A stretch of DNA of 42,785 nt. It comes from Rhodoferax sp. Lineage in GTDB: Bacteria > Pseudomonadota > Gammaproteobacteria > Burkholderiales > Burkholderiaceae_C. Numbering within the stretch: position 1 is the stretch's first letter; each line of letters opens with the position of its first letter. A program made the position numbers and the translations under genes. The notes under the pieces were generated by a model. That model ran no database searches. It saw nothing but the letters and a program-made list of their open reading frames with translations, and was not told the DNA's origin. Where the stretch lies: the NCBI RefSeq assembly GCF_028715765.1, contig NZ_JAQURE010000027.1, positions 1 to 42,785 on the forward strand, in the 5' to 3' direction. Of this stretch, positions 9,471 to 18,573 are shown piece by piece.

Positions 9471-10345
9471 ACAGGTAGCTTCAGAAGTTTGATTTGCTTG
9501 GCTGGACCGGTAGTCGGAACAACCTTGAAATAACTGGGGTGTTTTCGAAACAATTCATGCAATGGTTTGCTTCCTTTGGCGATGCCACTGGCGCGCAAAG
9601 GACTGCCAATTTGATTCAAATTTTTAACTGTATTCGCAAGCCAACCGGGCAGCACCTCAAGAATAAGTTTGACTGCTGCAGGGTCATCTGTTTGAGCGGC
9701 AGTCGCCTTGCTCGCTCCCTTTGTTGGCATCTCTAATGAGGGTTTGGGTTGTGCCAATGCTGGATGCTTCACGCTCAACTGAGGTGACTGGGCTGCTTGG
9801 GAATCAAGTTTTTCAGCCTTTGAATCAACCGCATCTTTGACGACTTGATGTGGAATGAGGCGATTTGCAGACTTGTCTTTCGAGGACGATGCCGTGAAAT
9901 TGCCGTCCATTTGGGTCAAGTCGTCCACAAAAACAACCTCGTCATAGGCGATAGCCAACGCATGAGGGTTTGAGTTGAGGTGATTGGCAAAACAAAGTAC
10001 TCGGTGACCCGATTCACGCAGTCGCAAGGCCAGTGGCGCAAAGTCTGCATCACTTGAAACAATGGCAACTGTTGCTGGTAGGTGCAAACTGTGGAGCAAG
10101 TCCATGGCATCAATTGTCAAAGAAACATCCGTGGTGCCTTTGCCCTGATTAACCAAGGCTCTCACAGCGTGTTCACGAAGGACATCTTTCATGCCGGTGA
10201 GCTTTTCGAGTCCACCGTACGCACGTCGAATGGGAAGTTGATAACCCTTGAGGGTCAGGTATTTGAAAACGTTTGCAACCTCATTCGGCGATAAATTGTC
10301 AGCGTCAATCAAAAGAGCCAATTGAGGTGAAGCCAGATTTTTCAT
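9467..10345 (-). CDS. NYN domain / OST-HTH (LOTUS-like) protein
   Basis: This is a putative RNA-acting protein of the NYN (PIN-like, LabA/limkain) superfamily. The N-terminal half (about residues 9-145) carries the acidic signature: LALLIDADN, the TTDVSLTIDAMDLLH segment and VAIVSSDADFAPLALRLRESGHRVLCF, together supplying the Asp cluster expected of the nuclease fold. A polar linker (about 150-220) leads to a C-terminal winged-helix-like region (GSPLRASGIAKGSKPLHELFRKHPSYFKVV), which looks like an OST-HTH/LOTUS RNA-binding domain. The product has 292 residues. Base composition looks lower in GC than the neighbours (AAG/AAA and GAT/TTT codons are common), possibly a later acquisition. Substrate unknown. 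Confidence 0.85.
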   Translation of the reverse strand: MKNLASPQLALLIDADNLSPNEVANVFKYLTLKGYQLPIRRAYGGLEKLTGMKDVLREHAVRALVNQGKGTTDVSLTIDAMDLLHSLHLPATVAIVSSDADFAPLALRLRESGHRVLCFANHLNSNPHALAIAYDEVVFVDDLTQMDGNFTASSSKDKSANRLIPHQVVKDAVDSKAEKLDSQAAQSPQLSVKHPALAQPKPSLEMPTKGASKATAAQTDDPAAVKLILEVLPGWLANTVKNLNQIGSPLRASGIAKGSKPLHELFRKHPSYFKVVPTTGPAKQIKLLKLPV

Positions 10346-10378
10346 TTTGATGGCATCAATGTTGAAAGTAACGCTGTT

Positions 10379-11428
10379 TCAAACCACACGCCAGGGCAAG
10401 GGTTCGCCACCACCCAGGGGTTTGAGCAGGGCTTCGCCAAACGGGTAGCTCTCGGGCGGGGTCCAACTTTCGCGGCGCAGGGTCAGGGTGCCGGTGTTGC
10501 GGGGTAGGCCGTAAAAGTCGGCACCGTGAAAGCTGGCAAAGGCTTCAAGCCGGTCCAATGCGCCCTGCGCGTCAAAGGCTTGGGCATAAAGCTCCATGGC
10601 TGCGTGGGCGGTGTAGCAGCCGGCGCAGCCGCTGGCGTGTTCTTTCAGGTGTACCGGGTGTGGCGCGCTGTCGGTGCCCAGAAAAAACTTGGGGTTGCCG
10701 CTGGTGGCTGCTGCCAGCAGTGCCTGGCGATGGGTTTCGCGCTTGAGCACGGGCAGGCAGTAGTAGTGGGGGCGCAGGCCACCGGTGAAGATGGCGTTGC
10801 GGTTGAACAGCAGGTGGTGCGCGGTCAGGGTGGCGGCCACAAAACGGTCGGATTCGCGCACATAGTCAGCGGCGTCTTGGGTGGTGATGTGTTCAAACAC
10901 AATTTTCAGCTCAGGAAAATCTCGCCGCAGTGGCATCAGCTGGGTGTCAATGAAGACGGCTTCGCGGTCAAACAAGTCCACCTCTGGGGTGGTCACTTCG
11001 CCATGCACCAGCAGCGGCAGGCCGGCACGTTGCATGGCTTCGAGCGTGGGGTAAGTGTGGCGCAGAGCAGTTACACCCGCATCGCTGTGGGTGGTGGCGC
11101 CGGCTGGGTAAAGCTTGACGGCCACCACACCGGCGGCTTGGGCGCGCGCAATTTCGTCGGGCGCCAAGGTGTCTGTGAGGTACAGCGTCATGAGCGGTTC
11201 AAAGTGCTGGCCTGCGGGCACCGCAGCTTGAATGCGCGCCTTGTAAGACAAGGCTTGCGCGGTGGTGGTGACGGGTGGGCGCAGGTTGGGCATGATGATG
11301 GCGCGGCCAAATTGGGCGGCGGTGTGCGGCACCACGGCCGCCAGGGCGGCAGCGTCGCGCACATGCAGATGCCAGTCGTCAGGGCGGGTCAGCGTCAGGG
11401 TTTGGAGGGGGGTAGGTGACTTGTTCAT
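10379..11428 (-). CDS. pyrC: Dihydroorotase
   Basis: PyrC cyclises carbamoyl-aspartate to dihydroorotate in pyrimidine synthesis. The start at 11428 gives [25 protein letters not shown] and a 349-residue protein, the usual length for the E. coli-type enzyme. Metal ligands are visible: the HLH of DDWHLHVRD, the probable carbamylated Lys in [17 protein letters not shown], His in LPLLVHGE and FEHITTQDA, and the catalytic Asp in FLGTDSAPH. The frame is open far upstream over the neighbouring gene, but that part has no dihydroorotase character. It is divergent from the lyase gene, with 117 bp between the starts. Confidence 0.96.
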   Translation of the reverse strand: MNKSPTPLQTLTLTRPDDWHLHVRDAAALAAVVPHTAAQFGRAIIMPNLRPPVTTTAQALSYKARIQAAVPAGQHFEPLMTLYLTDTLAPDEIARAQAAGVVAVKLYPAGATTHSDAGVTALRHTYPTLEAMQRAGLPLLVHGEVTTPEVDLFDREAVFIDTQLMPLRRDFPELKIVFEHITTQDAADYVRESDRFVAATLTAHHLLFNRNAIFTGGLRPHYYCLPVLKRETHRQALLAAATSGNPKFFLGTDSAPHPVHLKEHASGCAGCYTAHAAMELYAQAFDAQGALDRLEAFASFHGADFYGLPRNTGTLTLRRESWTPPESYPFGEALLKPLGGGEPLPWRVV

Positions 11429-11545
11429 GGCTTGGATTGTCGCCAAAGTTACCCAGGCAGCCAGCGCATCCGTCGGCATAATCTGCACACAACGGCTACG
11501 TCGTGCACGACTCCAGCCCCACAAGTTCAACCAGAAAGTTGCCTC

Positions 11546-12454
11546 ATGTCCCTTCCTTCGCATGTTCGCTTGATTGATGTCGGCCCACGAGATGGCCTGC
11601 AAAACGAAAAGCAAATGGTGCCCACCGCAGTCAAGGTAGCGCTGGTGCAGCGCTTGCAAGCGGCGGGACTGAAAGAGATTGAGGTGACCAGTTTTGTGTC
11701 GCCCAAATGGGTGCCACAAATGGCCGACAACGCGCAGGTGATGGCCGGCTTGGTGCGCCAGGCGGGGGTGCGCTATTCGGTGCTGACCCCCAATCTGCAA
11801 GGCTTTCAGGCGGCGCTGGCCAGCGCGCCCGATGAAATTGTGGTGTTTGGTGCGGCCAGCGAGGCATTTAGCCAGAAAAACATCAATTGCTCGATGGCGC
11901 AAAGCATTGAGCGCTTTGCGCCGGTGGTGGCGGCCGCGCTGGCCGCTGGCATAGGCGTGCGCGGGGCGATGAGTTGCACGGTGGGTTCCCCCTATGAGGG
12001 CGAGATTGCGCCCGAGCGGGTGAGCACTTTGGCGGGCTTGATGAAAAGCATTGGCGTGCAGCGTGTGGATGTGGCTGACACCATTGGCGTAGGCACGCCG
12101 CTGAAGGTGCAGCGCGCCCTGGACGCGGCGCTGAAGCACTTTGACCTTGACCACGTGTCTGGCCATTTTCATGACACCTATGGCCAGGCGCTGGCCAACA
12201 CCTTGGCGGCGCTGCAGCTGGGGGTGTGGAACTTTCAGTCGTCGGTGGCCGGGCTGGGCGGCTGCCCTTATGCCAAGGGTGCCACCGGCAATGTGGCCAC
12301 CGAAGACGTGGTGTACATGCTGCATGGCATGGGCATTGACACCGGCATCGACCTGGACCAGCTGATGGACGCTGGGCAGTTCATCAGCCAATTTTTGGGC
12401 CGCGACACCGCTTCGCGCGTGGCCAAGGCCTTGTTGACCCAACGGTGCGCCTGA
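11546..12454 (+). CDS. Hydroxymethylglutaryl-CoA lyase-type enzyme
   Basis: The family cleaves 3-hydroxy-3-methylglutaryl-CoA to acetyl-CoA and acetoacetate, the last step of leucine breakdown; some relatives act on other acyl-CoAs. The start at 11546 gives [21 protein letters not shown], with the conserved metal/catalytic Arg-Asp motif. Further DRE-TIM metallolyase features are [14 protein letters not shown], the [12 protein letters not shown] metal ligand segment and the signature loop [24 protein letters not shown] with the catalytic Cys. The product has 302 residues. No leucine catabolism genes are adjacent, so the in vivo substrate is inferred from family only. Confidence 0.9.
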   Translation: MSLPSHVRLIDVGPRDGLQNEKQMVPTAVKVALVQRLQAAGLKEIEVTSFVSPKWVPQMADNAQVMAGLVRQAGVRYSVLTPNLQGFQAALASAPDEIVVFGAASEAFSQKNINCSMAQSIERFAPVVAAALAAGIGVRGAMSCTVGSPYEGEIAPERVSTLAGLMKSIGVQRVDVADTIGVGTPLKVQRALDAALKHFDLDHVSGHFHDTYGQALANTLAALQLGVWNFQSSVAGLGGCPYAKGATGNVATEDVVYMLHGMGIDTGIDLDQLMDAGQFISQFLGRDTASRVAKALLTQRCA

Positions 12455-12474
12455 CCAGGTGCCCGGGAGATGTC

Positions 12475-12762
12475 ATGAGTTTTTCGCCTAAAGCTATGAT
12501 TTACATAGCTGCTACTGCACGCGATATAAGCGCTAGAGGCCAAAAGTATGCACAAGGTTTGCCCTCGCCATGCATGTCGGTATGCCACATGGATGAGGCC
12601 AGTGGCTTGTGCCAAGGTTGCCTGCGCACGCTCGATGAAATCACCGTGTGGGGTGGTGCAGATGAAGCCCAGAAGCGGCGCATCTGGCAAGCCATTGAAG
12701 CCCGGGTGGCGCCACGGCTGGCAGCGGCAGAAGCGGCGCTGTTTGACGCTGAGGGCTTGTAA
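12475..12762 (+). CDS. DUF1289 (Cys-rich) protein
   Basis: Function unknown. The product of 95 residues has the DUF1289 core SPCMSVCHMDEASGLCQGCLRTLDEITVWG, with four Cys spaced as a probable metal site (CxxxC...CxxC). The start at 12475 is the first in-frame ATG after the lyase stop. Residues about 6-24 (KAMIYIAATARDISARGQK) are encoded by dispersed repeat copy D, so the true protein may begin further in, or the N-terminus may be a repeat-derived extension. Followed after 31 bp by the isomerase gene, probably one operon. Confidence 0.85.
   Translation: MSFSPKAMIYIAATARDISARGQKYAQGLPSPCMSVCHMDEASGLCQGCLRTLDEITVWGGADEAQKRRIWQAIEARVAPRLAAAEAALFDAEGL
12491..12547 (+). repeat. Dispersed repeat copy D (DUF1289 N-terminus)
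   Basis: The copy reads AAGCTATGATTTACATAGCT, GCTACTGCACGCGATATAAG, CGCTAGAGGCCAAAA. It shares the right-hand block AAGCGCTAGAGGCC with copies A and G, and the ATAGCTGCT block with copy G. It lies in frame in the N-terminal part of the DUF1289 gene. Confidence 0.75.
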
Positions 12763-12793
12763 GGCCATACCTTCAGAACGTAAGACCTGAACC

Positions 12794-13414
12794 ATGAAAC
12801 ACATCACGTTTGACCTTGACTTCATTTCGCCCTATGCCTACCTGGCGTTTGAGGCGTTGCCGCAAGCCCTGATGGGCTTGAGCTATCAGGTGAGCTACCG
12901 CCCCATTTTGTTTGCGGGCTTGCTCAAGCACCACGGACAGCGCGGCCCGGCACAGATTGTGGGAAAGCGGGAATGGACTTACCGCCAGGTGCTTTGGCTG
13001 GCGCAGCAGCATCAGGTGGCGCTGCAGTTGCCCGCCCAGCATCCGTTCAACCCTTTGGGATTGTTGCGTCTGGCCGTGGCCTGTGGGCAAGACGGCTTGG
13101 CCAACCGCCAGGTCTGCGAGACCTTGTTTCGGCATGTCTGGCAGGGTGGTGCCGATGCGGCAGATGGGCAGCGTCTGCAGCAGGTGAGTGCCTGGCTGGC
13201 ACCGTTGCGTGACCCCGCCAGCGCGGCAGTCAAAGCGCAGCTACAGGCCAACACCGCGCAGGCCTTGGCCGACGGGGTGTTTGGTGTGCCCTCGTTTCAG
13301 GTAGACGGCAAACTCTTTTGGGGGCTGGATGCGCTGCCCATGTTGCGTGCTTATCTGGCGGGCGATGCCACGGTGGAGAAGCTGTGGGCAGCGCCCATGC
13401 CTTTCAATTTCTAG
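12794..13414 (+). CDS. DsbA-fold 2-hydroxychromene-2-carboxylate isomerase family protein
   Basis: The family (thioredoxin-fold, GST kappa-like) includes glutathione-dependent 2-hydroxychromene-2-carboxylate isomerase of naphthalene breakdown. The 206-residue product starts [26 protein letters not shown]; the SPYAYLA segment occupies the active-site position and has Ser where DsbA has Cys. It also contains the Pro-loop [19 protein letters not shown]. No aromatic degradation genes are near, so the specific reaction is uncertain; it may be a general glutathione-dependent enzyme. Its stop overlaps the end of the convergent ATPase gene by 4 bp. Confidence 0.85.
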   Translation: MKHITFDLDFISPYAYLAFEALPQALMGLSYQVSYRPILFAGLLKHHGQRGPAQIVGKREWTYRQVLWLAQQHQVALQLPAQHPFNPLGLLRLAVACGQDGLANRQVCETLFRHVWQGGADAADGQRLQQVSAWLAPLRDPASAAVKAQLQANTAQALADGVFGVPSFQVDGKLFWGLDALPMLRAYLAGDATVEKLWAAPMPFNF

Positions 13415-15642
13415 CCCACCGCTTTGGTGGCTGGCAGTTTCCAGCGCTTGAGCAGCAAGGCGTTGCTCATCACACTCACCGAACTCATGGCCATGGCGGC
13501 ACCGGCCAGCACGGGGTTCAGGTACCCCAAGGCGGCCAGCGGAATGCCTGCCACGTTGTAGATGAACGCCCAAAACAGGTTTTGCCTGATTTTGGCCACG
13601 CAGCGGTCTGAAATGTCCAGCGCCGCGGCCACCAAGGCCAGGTCGCCACGCATCAGGGTGATGCCGGCCGCGTGCATGGCCACGTCGGTGCCGCCGCCTT
13701 CGTTGGCCATGGCCATGCCGACATCGGCCGCGGCCAGCGCGGGTGCGTCGTTGACCCCGTCGCCGACCATGACCACGGTGTGTCCCTGGGCTTTGAGTTG
13801 GCTGATGTGGTGGGCTTTGTCGCCGGGCAGCACGTCGCTGATGACTTCATCCGGCTGCAGCCCCACCTGTTGGGCCATGGCCAGGGCGGCACTGCGGTGG
13901 TCGCCAGAGAGCATCATCACGCGCAAGCCCCGCGTCCGCAGCGTGTCCAGTGCCGTGCTGGCATTGGGTTTGGGCTCGTCGCCAAAGGCCAACACGGCCA
14001 AGGCCTGGCGCCCCGCCGGGGTCTGCTGCGCCAACAGCGCCAAAGAATGGCCAGCGTTTTGCAGCCTGTGCACGTGGTCAGCCAAGTCACCCAGGGGCAG
14101 GTTCAGCTCTTGCATCCAGCGCAGGCTGCCCAGCATGTAGTCGCCACCGTCTACCCAGCCGCGCAGGCCTTTGCCGGGCGTGGTTTGCAACTGGGTCACG
14201 GCTGGCCAGCTGATGTGCTGCGCAGCGGCGTGCAGCATCACAGCGCGTGCCAGCGGGTGGCTGCTGCCGCTTTGCAGGGACGCCGCCACGCTCAGTACGC
14301 TGGCGGCATCGGTGCCCGCCATGGGAACCACCTCGGTCAGCCGGGCTTGCCCCACGGTGAGCGTGCCGGTTTTGTCAAACACCACCACGTCGGCCTTGTG
14401 CGCCAGCTCCAGCGCCTGCGCGTCTTTGATCAAAATGCCATTTTGTGCGGCTACCCCGGTGCCGGCCATGATGGCGGCAGGTGTGGCCAGACCCAGTGCG
14501 CAGGGGCAGGCAATCACCAGCACGGTGACCGCGTTGATGACGGCCAGCTCAAACGCCAGCCCGTGTGCCAGCCAGCCCAGCAGCGTCAGCAGCGCCAACC
14601 CCAGCACCACCGGCACAAACACTGCGCTGACCTTGTCGACCAAGCGCTGAATGGGTGCCTTGGCGGCTTGCGCGTCTTCCACCAGCGCAATGATGCCCGC
14701 CAACACGGTGTCGACCCCGGTGGCCTTGACCTGAATCACCACCCGGCCGTCGCCATTGAGTGTGCCCCCGGTGACCTTGTCTTGAACGGTTTTGGCCACC
14801 GGCAGAGGTTCGCCGGTCAGCATCGACTCATCGACCTGGGTTTGGCCTTCAAGCACCACGCCATCGACGGCAAAACGCTCGCCGGGGCGCACCACCAGTT
14901 CGTCACCCGCCAGCACCTCGTCGATGGGCACATCCACTTCGCCGTCAAGCCCCAGCAGGTGCGCGGTGTCGGGTCGCAGCGCATGCAGCGCGCGAATGGC
15001 CGAGGTGGTTTGGCGTTTGGCGCGTGCTTCAAGCCACTTGCCCAGCAGTACCAGGGTAATGACCACAGCCGAGCCTTCAAAGTACAAATGCGGCTGAGCC
15101 CCAGGCGCGCTGCTGAGCCACAGCCACACCGACAGCAGCCAGCCCGCAGTGGTGCCCAGTGACACCAGCAAGTCCATGTTGCCACTGAGCGACTTGAGTG
15201 AGTGCCAACCAGCCTTATAAAACCGCGCCCCCAAAATAAACTGCACCGGGGTGGCCAAAGCAAACTGCAGCCAGGCTGGCAGCATCCAGTGTTGCCCCCA
15301 CAAGCCCCCCAGCATGGGCAGCATCAGCGGCATGGACAGCAGCAGACCCAGCGCCACCGGGGCAAACCCCGCCCAGTTGGATGCGCTGGGGGCATCAATG
15401 GCGGCATTGGCGGCCACTGGCTCATACCCGGCATCACGCACGGCACGCCTGAGCCGGGCTTCTATCTGCTCGGAGGCATTGACCACAACACGCGCCGATT
15501 CGGTGGCCAGGTTGACGCTGACTTCGGTCACGCCAGGAACTTTTTTCAACGCCCGCTCGGCTCGACCCACGCACGAGGCGCAGGTCATGCCGTGAATGCC
15601 AATGTCAATGCGCAGGGTGCTGGGGTTTTGAGGTGATGTCAT
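13411..15642 (-). CDS. copA: Copper-translocating P1B-type ATPase
   Basis: This family exports Cu(I) from the cytoplasm at the cost of ATP. The 743-residue product has one N-terminal heavy-metal domain ([18 protein letters not shown], about residues 13-31), a pair of extra N-terminal membrane segments, the actuator-domain TGEPLPV motif, the membrane CPC metal site ([19 protein letters not shown]), the phosphorylation motif DKTGTLTVG, the HP-locus segment SSHPLARAV and the hinge [22 protein letters not shown] with a CxxC HMA domain indicates Cu(I)/Ag(I). It is divergent from a small copper-chaperone-like gene, supporting a copper role. The 76-bp gap shows no clear CueR-type dyad. Confidence 0.93.
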   Translation of the reverse strand: MTSPQNPSTLRIDIGIHGMTCASCVGRAERALKKVPGVTEVSVNLATESARVVVNASEQIEARLRRAVRDAGYEPVAANAAIDAPSASNWAGFAPVALGLLLSMPLMLPMLGGLWGQHWMLPAWLQFALATPVQFILGARFYKAGWHSLKSLSGNMDLLVSLGTTAGWLLSVWLWLSSAPGAQPHLYFEGSAVVITLVLLGKWLEARAKRQTTSAIRALHALRPDTAHLLGLDGEVDVPIDEVLAGDELVVRPGERFAVDGVVLEGQTQVDESMLTGEPLPVAKTVQDKVTGGTLNGDGRVVIQVKATGVDTVLAGIIALVEDAQAAKAPIQRLVDKVSAVFVPVVLGLALLTLLGWLAHGLAFELAVINAVTVLVIACPCALGLATPAAIMAGTGVAAQNGILIKDAQALELAHKADVVVFDKTGTLTVGQARLTEVVPMAGTDAASVLSVAASLQSGSSHPLARAVMLHAAAQHISWPAVTQLQTTPGKGLRGWVDGGDYMLGSLRWMQELNLPLGDLADHVHRLQNAGHSLALLAQQTPAGRQALAVLAFGDEPKPNASTALDTLRTRGLRVMMLSGDHRSAALAMAQQVGLQPDEVISDVLPGDKAHHISQLKAQGHTVVMVGDGVNDAPALAAADVGMAMANEGGGTDVAMHAAGITLMRGDLALVAAALDISDRCVAKIRQNLFWAFIYNVAGIPLAALGYLNPVLAGAAMAMSSVSVMSNALLLKRWKLPATKAVG

Positions 15643-15718
15643 GGTGGGTGGTGAAGCAGCGGGGTGAAAAGGTCACAATAGTCTTCTCAGATAAACCGCT
15701 ATTTTCGAAGGATTTGAG

Positions 15719-15913
15719 ATGAAGCAGATATTTACGGTGACGGGCATGACCTGTGAGCATTGCGAGAAAACCGTGGTGCGGGCAGTGCGCCTGTTAGACC
15801 GCAGCGCTGAAGTGCAGGCAGACCGCCATGCCAACCGGGTGGAGGTGACCTCCACGCAGCCGCGCGAGGCGTTGGCAAAAGCCATTGCCGAAGAAGGTTT
15901 TACCGTTGCCTGA
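15719..15913 (+). CDS. CopZ-like heavy-metal-associated domain protein
   Basis: A 64-residue protein consisting of a single HMA domain: MKQIFTVTGMTCEHCEKTVVRAVRLLDRSAEVQADRHANRVEVTS. The GMTCEHC motif binds Cu(I) in CopZ/Atx1-type chaperones, which deliver copper to the CopA HMA domain. A ribosome-binding site (AAGGA) lies 9 bp upstream. It is divergent from the P-type ATPase and ends 4 bp before the Crp/Fnr-family gene, so is probably co-transcribed with that regulator. Confidence 0.9.
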   Translation: MKQIFTVTGMTCEHCEKTVVRAVRLLDRSAEVQADRHANRVEVTSTQPREALAKAIAEEGFTVA

Positions 15914-15917
15914 GCGC

Positions 15918-16574
15918 ATGTCTGGCCTGGATTGGACCGCGCAGCTGGTGCACTTGTACCCATCGCTGGCGCAGGTGCAGCCGCAGCCTGCGGCGCCGGA
16001 GTCTGGGCTGGCATCGTTTGAGGTGCCCGCCCAAACCGTGCTTTTTAGCGAAAACGCACCCTGCCAGGGTTTCCCTCTGGTGCTGCAAGGCGAGATCAAG
16101 GTGTCGCGCAACTCAGACGACGGGCGTTCGCTGGAGCTGTACCGCGTGGTGCCCGGTGAGTTGTGTCTGGTCTCTAGCGCCAGCCTGTTTCGGGCGCAGC
16201 CGCTGTCGGCTTGCGGCATCACCACCAAGCCCAGCACGTTGATGCTGATTGGGGTGGCGCTGTTCAAACGTTGGCTGGAAACCCCGGCGTTTCGCAACGA
16301 CGTGCTGGGCTTGTTTGCTGATCGCATGGCCGACTTGACCGCTTTGGTGGATGCTGTGGCGTTTCAAAAGCTCGACCGTCGCCTGGCTGCGGCACTGCTG
16401 GGGCACGGCCAGCAGTTGCGTATCACCCACCAAAGTTTGGCCGACGAGCTGGGCACAGTGCGCGAAATCGTGACCCGTTTGCTGCGCCGCTTTGAGCGCG
16501 AAGGCTGGGTCAGCTTGGGGCGAGAGCAGATTCAGATCATCAACGGCGCCGCTTTGCGTGCCTTGGCTGGGTGA
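15918..16574 (+). CDS. Crp/Fnr-family transcriptional regulator
   Basis: A 218-residue cytoplasmic DNA-binding regulator. The N-terminal part is a cyclic-nucleotide-binding-type beta barrel (FEVPAQTVLFSENAPCQGFPLVLQGEIKVSRNSDDGRSLELYRVVPGELCLVSS), followed by a long dimer helix and a C-terminal winged helix (ITHQSLADELGTVREIVTRLLRRFEREGWVSLGREQIQI). The N-terminal Cys cluster of FNR is absent, so oxygen sensing through that iron-sulphur cluster is unlikely; Cys residues near positions 51, 84 and 103 could respond to metal or redox. ATG 15918 is preferred over upstream starts that overlap the chaperone gene. Ligand and targets unknown. Confidence 0.85.
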   Translation: MSGLDWTAQLVHLYPSLAQVQPQPAAPESGLASFEVPAQTVLFSENAPCQGFPLVLQGEIKVSRNSDDGRSLELYRVVPGELCLVSSASLFRAQPLSACGITTKPSTLMLIGVALFKRWLETPAFRNDVLGLFADRMADLTALVDAVAFQKLDRRLAAALLGHGQQLRITHQSLADELGTVREIVTRLLRRFEREGWVSLGREQIQIINGAALRALAG

Positions 16575-16584
16575 CTTGAGTCAC
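16571..16584. promoter_or_regulatory. 14-bp palindrome at end of Crp/Fnr gene
   Basis: GTGACTTGAGTCAC is a perfect dyad (6-bp arms, 2-bp centre) overlapping the regulator's stop codon and lying about 73 bp upstream of the DUF2892 gene. The arms differ from the FNR (TTGAT/ATCAA) and CRP consensus. It could be an operator for the adjacent regulator, or chance. Confidence 0.35.
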
Positions 16585-16656
16585 AGACCCTAGGGGTTCG
16601 GACAGGTGTAATACGCAGGCTGTTTTCTCTTTAACCTGTTTATTCAAGGACTTTTT

Positions 16657-16848
16657 ATGAAATCAAATGTTGGCGGTATTGACCGCATCTTGCGCATTGT
16701 GCTGGGGCTGGTGTTGCTTGGCTTGACCCTCATGGGCACCATTGGTGTCTGGGGTTGGTTGGGCGTGGTGCCGCTGGCCACGGGTGCTATCGGCTGGTGT
16801 CCGCCCTACGCCATTTTTGGTTTCAATACCTGTTCAATGAAGAAGTAA
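16657..16848 (+). CDS. DUF2892 membrane protein
   Basis: A 63-residue protein, MKSNVGGIDRILRIVLGLVLLGLTLMGTIGVWGWLGVVPLATGAIGWCPPYAIFGFNTCSMKK, with two hydrophobic segments and the N-x-GxxDRxxR start and GWCPxY...G.NTC end that mark DUF2892 (also found fused to rhodanese domains such as YgaP). Function unknown; two Cys at the C-terminal end might handle sulphur or metal. An AAGGA ribosome-binding site lies 8 bp upstream, and a strong terminator follows directly. Confidence 0.9.
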   Translation: MKSNVGGIDRILRIVLGLVLLGLTLMGTIGVWGWLGVVPLATGAIGWCPPYAIFGFNTCSMKK

Positions 16849-16863
16849 GCGCCATCAGGCGTC

Positions 16864-16890
16864 AAAAAGGCGGCTTTGGCCGCCTTTTTT
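16864..16890 (+). terminator. Rho-independent terminator after DUF2892 gene
   Basis: AAAAAGGCGGC, a short TTTG loop, then GCCGCC followed by six T. The stem is GC-rich and flanked by A and T tracts, so it may act in both directions, ending the rdgC transcript as well. Confidence 0.9.
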
Positions 16891-16918
16891 GGGTTACGAG
16901 GCTGGTCAAGGACGCGCC

Positions 16919-17812
16919 CTAAGCCTGCATTTCGCCACCCAAGGCTTCCAATAAGACCGGCAAAGCTTGCTGCAGTTCGCCGGTGGCGATGGTCACATCG
17001 GCATCAAAGCCATCGTCTTTGCTGGCGCTGGCGCCTTCAAACACCACGTCCAAAAAAGCCACTTTTTTCAGTTGCAGGCCTTCGGTCAAGACAAATGACA
17101 CGCGGTCGTTCCAGGTCAAGGCCAGGCGGGTGGGCATTTTCCCGCCCTCGATGTGTTGCTTGACTTCGTCGGTGTCAAGTCGGTGGCGGGCGTAGCGCAC
17201 CACGGCTTTGGACTCGTCTGCGGCTTTCAGCTCACACTCCCTGTCCACGCTGAAACCCTGTGGCGCTTCCATGCTGACCAGCCACTCGGCCATGGCTGCA
17301 CTGGGCGAGGTTTGGGTGTTGACCAGTGCCAGCGCCAAGCCCGGCAGGCATTGCACCAGCAGCGTGACCAGCTCGTCGGCACGCGCTTGGCTGCTGGCAT
17401 CCATGACCAGCAGGTTGGCCGCGCGGTCAATCCAAACCCAGGTGCTGGAGAGTTTGGTAAAGGCCATGGGCAGCAGTTCCAGGCGAATGTCGTCTTTGAG
17501 GTCGCGGGTTTCTTTCTTGCCGGGCTTGCGTCCGGTGGTGGCTTCAATCTGCGCCGCCCGCTCCTGGGCTTTGCGGTTGACCACCGAGGCCGGCAGGGCA
17601 CGGGTCTCGGTCATCAGCTTCAACACCCATTGCCCTGCCACTACTTCCAGCAGCGGTCCGTGGTCAACGCCTCGGGGCTCGATCCAGCCCACAGATTTTT
17701 CTTGCGATGCGCCACAGGCCACAAACGGGTGGTCATGCAAGCGGGTTTCAACTTCTTCGGCGGTGCTGCTCCAGCCCGGCACGATGCGGTACATGATGAT
17801 GTTCTTAAACAC
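16919..17812 (-). CDS. rdgC: Recombination-associated protein RdgC
   Basis: RdgC is a nucleoid-associated ring protein that binds DNA and modulates RecA. The product has 297 residues from a GTG at 17812, chosen because family members begin with the FKNxxxYR segment (here VFKNIIMYRIVPGW); an ATG at 17854 would add 14 residues without similarity. Family features include FVACGASQEKSVGWIEPRG, the KLMTETRALPASVVNRK region, GRKPGKKETRDLKDDIRLELLP and FSVDRECELKAADESKAVVRYARHRLDTDEVKQHIEGGKMPTRLALTWNDRVSFVLTE. An AAAGG motif precedes the GTG. Confidence 0.93.
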   Translation of the reverse strand: MFKNIIMYRIVPGWSSTAEEVETRLHDHPFVACGASQEKSVGWIEPRGVDHGPLLEVVAGQWVLKLMTETRALPASVVNRKAQERAAQIEATTGRKPGKKETRDLKDDIRLELLPMAFTKLSSTWVWIDRAANLLVMDASSQARADELVTLLVQCLPGLALALVNTQTSPSAAMAEWLVSMEAPQGFSVDRECELKAADESKAVVRYARHRLDTDEVKQHIEGGKMPTRLALTWNDRVSFVLTEGLQLKKVAFLDVVFEGASASKDDGFDADVTIATGELQQALPVLLEALGGEMQA

Positions 17813-18005
17813 AAAAAAACCTTTGCTCAATGGGATACAAAAGCCGCTGATCATCCCATCAATTCACGGCTGCAGCGGCTCCAAACTTGGCAAAACTTTA
17901 CAAAGCTTTGAAGTTGACACACAGGCGCGATACACAGGCTGCGCACAATTCATTTCACACCGATGCTCATGTTGAGTCAGCGGTTTTAACTTGAAGGACT
18001 TGATC

Positions 18006-18563
18006 ATGAAAACGAATCTCAAAATTTCTCTGGTCGCTGGTTTGTTGTTGGCTGCTGGTTGGGCTTACTCAGCCTCCCCCATGGGTGGAGGGCAGTGCGA
18101 CATGATGGGTGGCATGCAAGGCCAGGGCATGGGACAGCACAGCATGGGCAAGATGGACCCGGCCAAAATGCAGGCCATGATGGACAAGCGCCATGCTGCG
18201 TTGAAGGCTCAGTTGAAGCTCACGCCAGCGCAAGAAGCAGCCTGGACCACTTTCACCGAGTCGCACAAAGCCCCAGGTGGCATGATGGGCAAACAGCCTG
18301 CTGCCATGGCTGACATGGCCAAGCTCACCACCCCAGAGCGCATGGACAAAATGAAGGAAATGCGCGCCCAACGCATGGGTGAAATGGCCGCCGCCATGGA
18401 CAAGCGCATGGAAGCTACCAAGGCGTTTTATGCTGTGTTGACCCCAGAGCAACAAAAAACTTTTGATGCACATGAAATGATGGGTCAAGGCCATGCGCAG
18501 GGCGCCAAAGGCATGCATGGCGGCGGGCGCGGTCAAAAAGGCCAGATGCAACCCAATTCATAG
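18006..18563 (+). CDS. Spy/CpxP-like periplasmic protein
   Basis: The 185-residue product from ATG 18006 (ribosome-binding site AAGGA, about 8 bp upstream) has a signal peptide (MKTNLKISLVAGLLLAAGWAYSAS, cleavage near ASP), then a Met/Gly/His-rich stretch (MGGGQCDMMGGMQGQGMGQHSMGKMDPAKM) and two LTxxQ-type motifs (LTPAQEAAWTTF and LTPEQQKTFDAHE). These place it in the Spy/CpxP family of periplasmic chaperones or stress sensors. It is exceptionally rich in Met, with a Gly/His tail, which could bind copper; the copper export genes about 3 kb upstream make this attractive but it is inference only. Confidence 0.85.
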   Translation: MKTNLKISLVAGLLLAAGWAYSASPMGGGQCDMMGGMQGQGMGQHSMGKMDPAKMQAMMDKRHAALKAQLKLTPAQEAAWTTFTESHKAPGGMMGKQPAAMADMAKLTTPERMDKMKEMRAQRMGEMAAAMDKRMEATKAFYAVLTPEQQKTFDAHEMMGQGHAQGAKGMHGGGRGQKGQMQPNS

Positions 18564-18573
18564 GGGCAGGGAA

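Noticed and set aside
11429..12442. Minus-strand extension of the pyrC frame over the lyase gene
   Set aside because: Antisense shadow in GC-rich DNA; dihydroorotase similarity begins at 11428, and the plus strand encodes a clear lyase.
15643..15718. CueR/MerR-type operator between copA and the chaperone gene
   Set aside because: No dyad of the expected form with a 19-bp spacer promoter could be seen.
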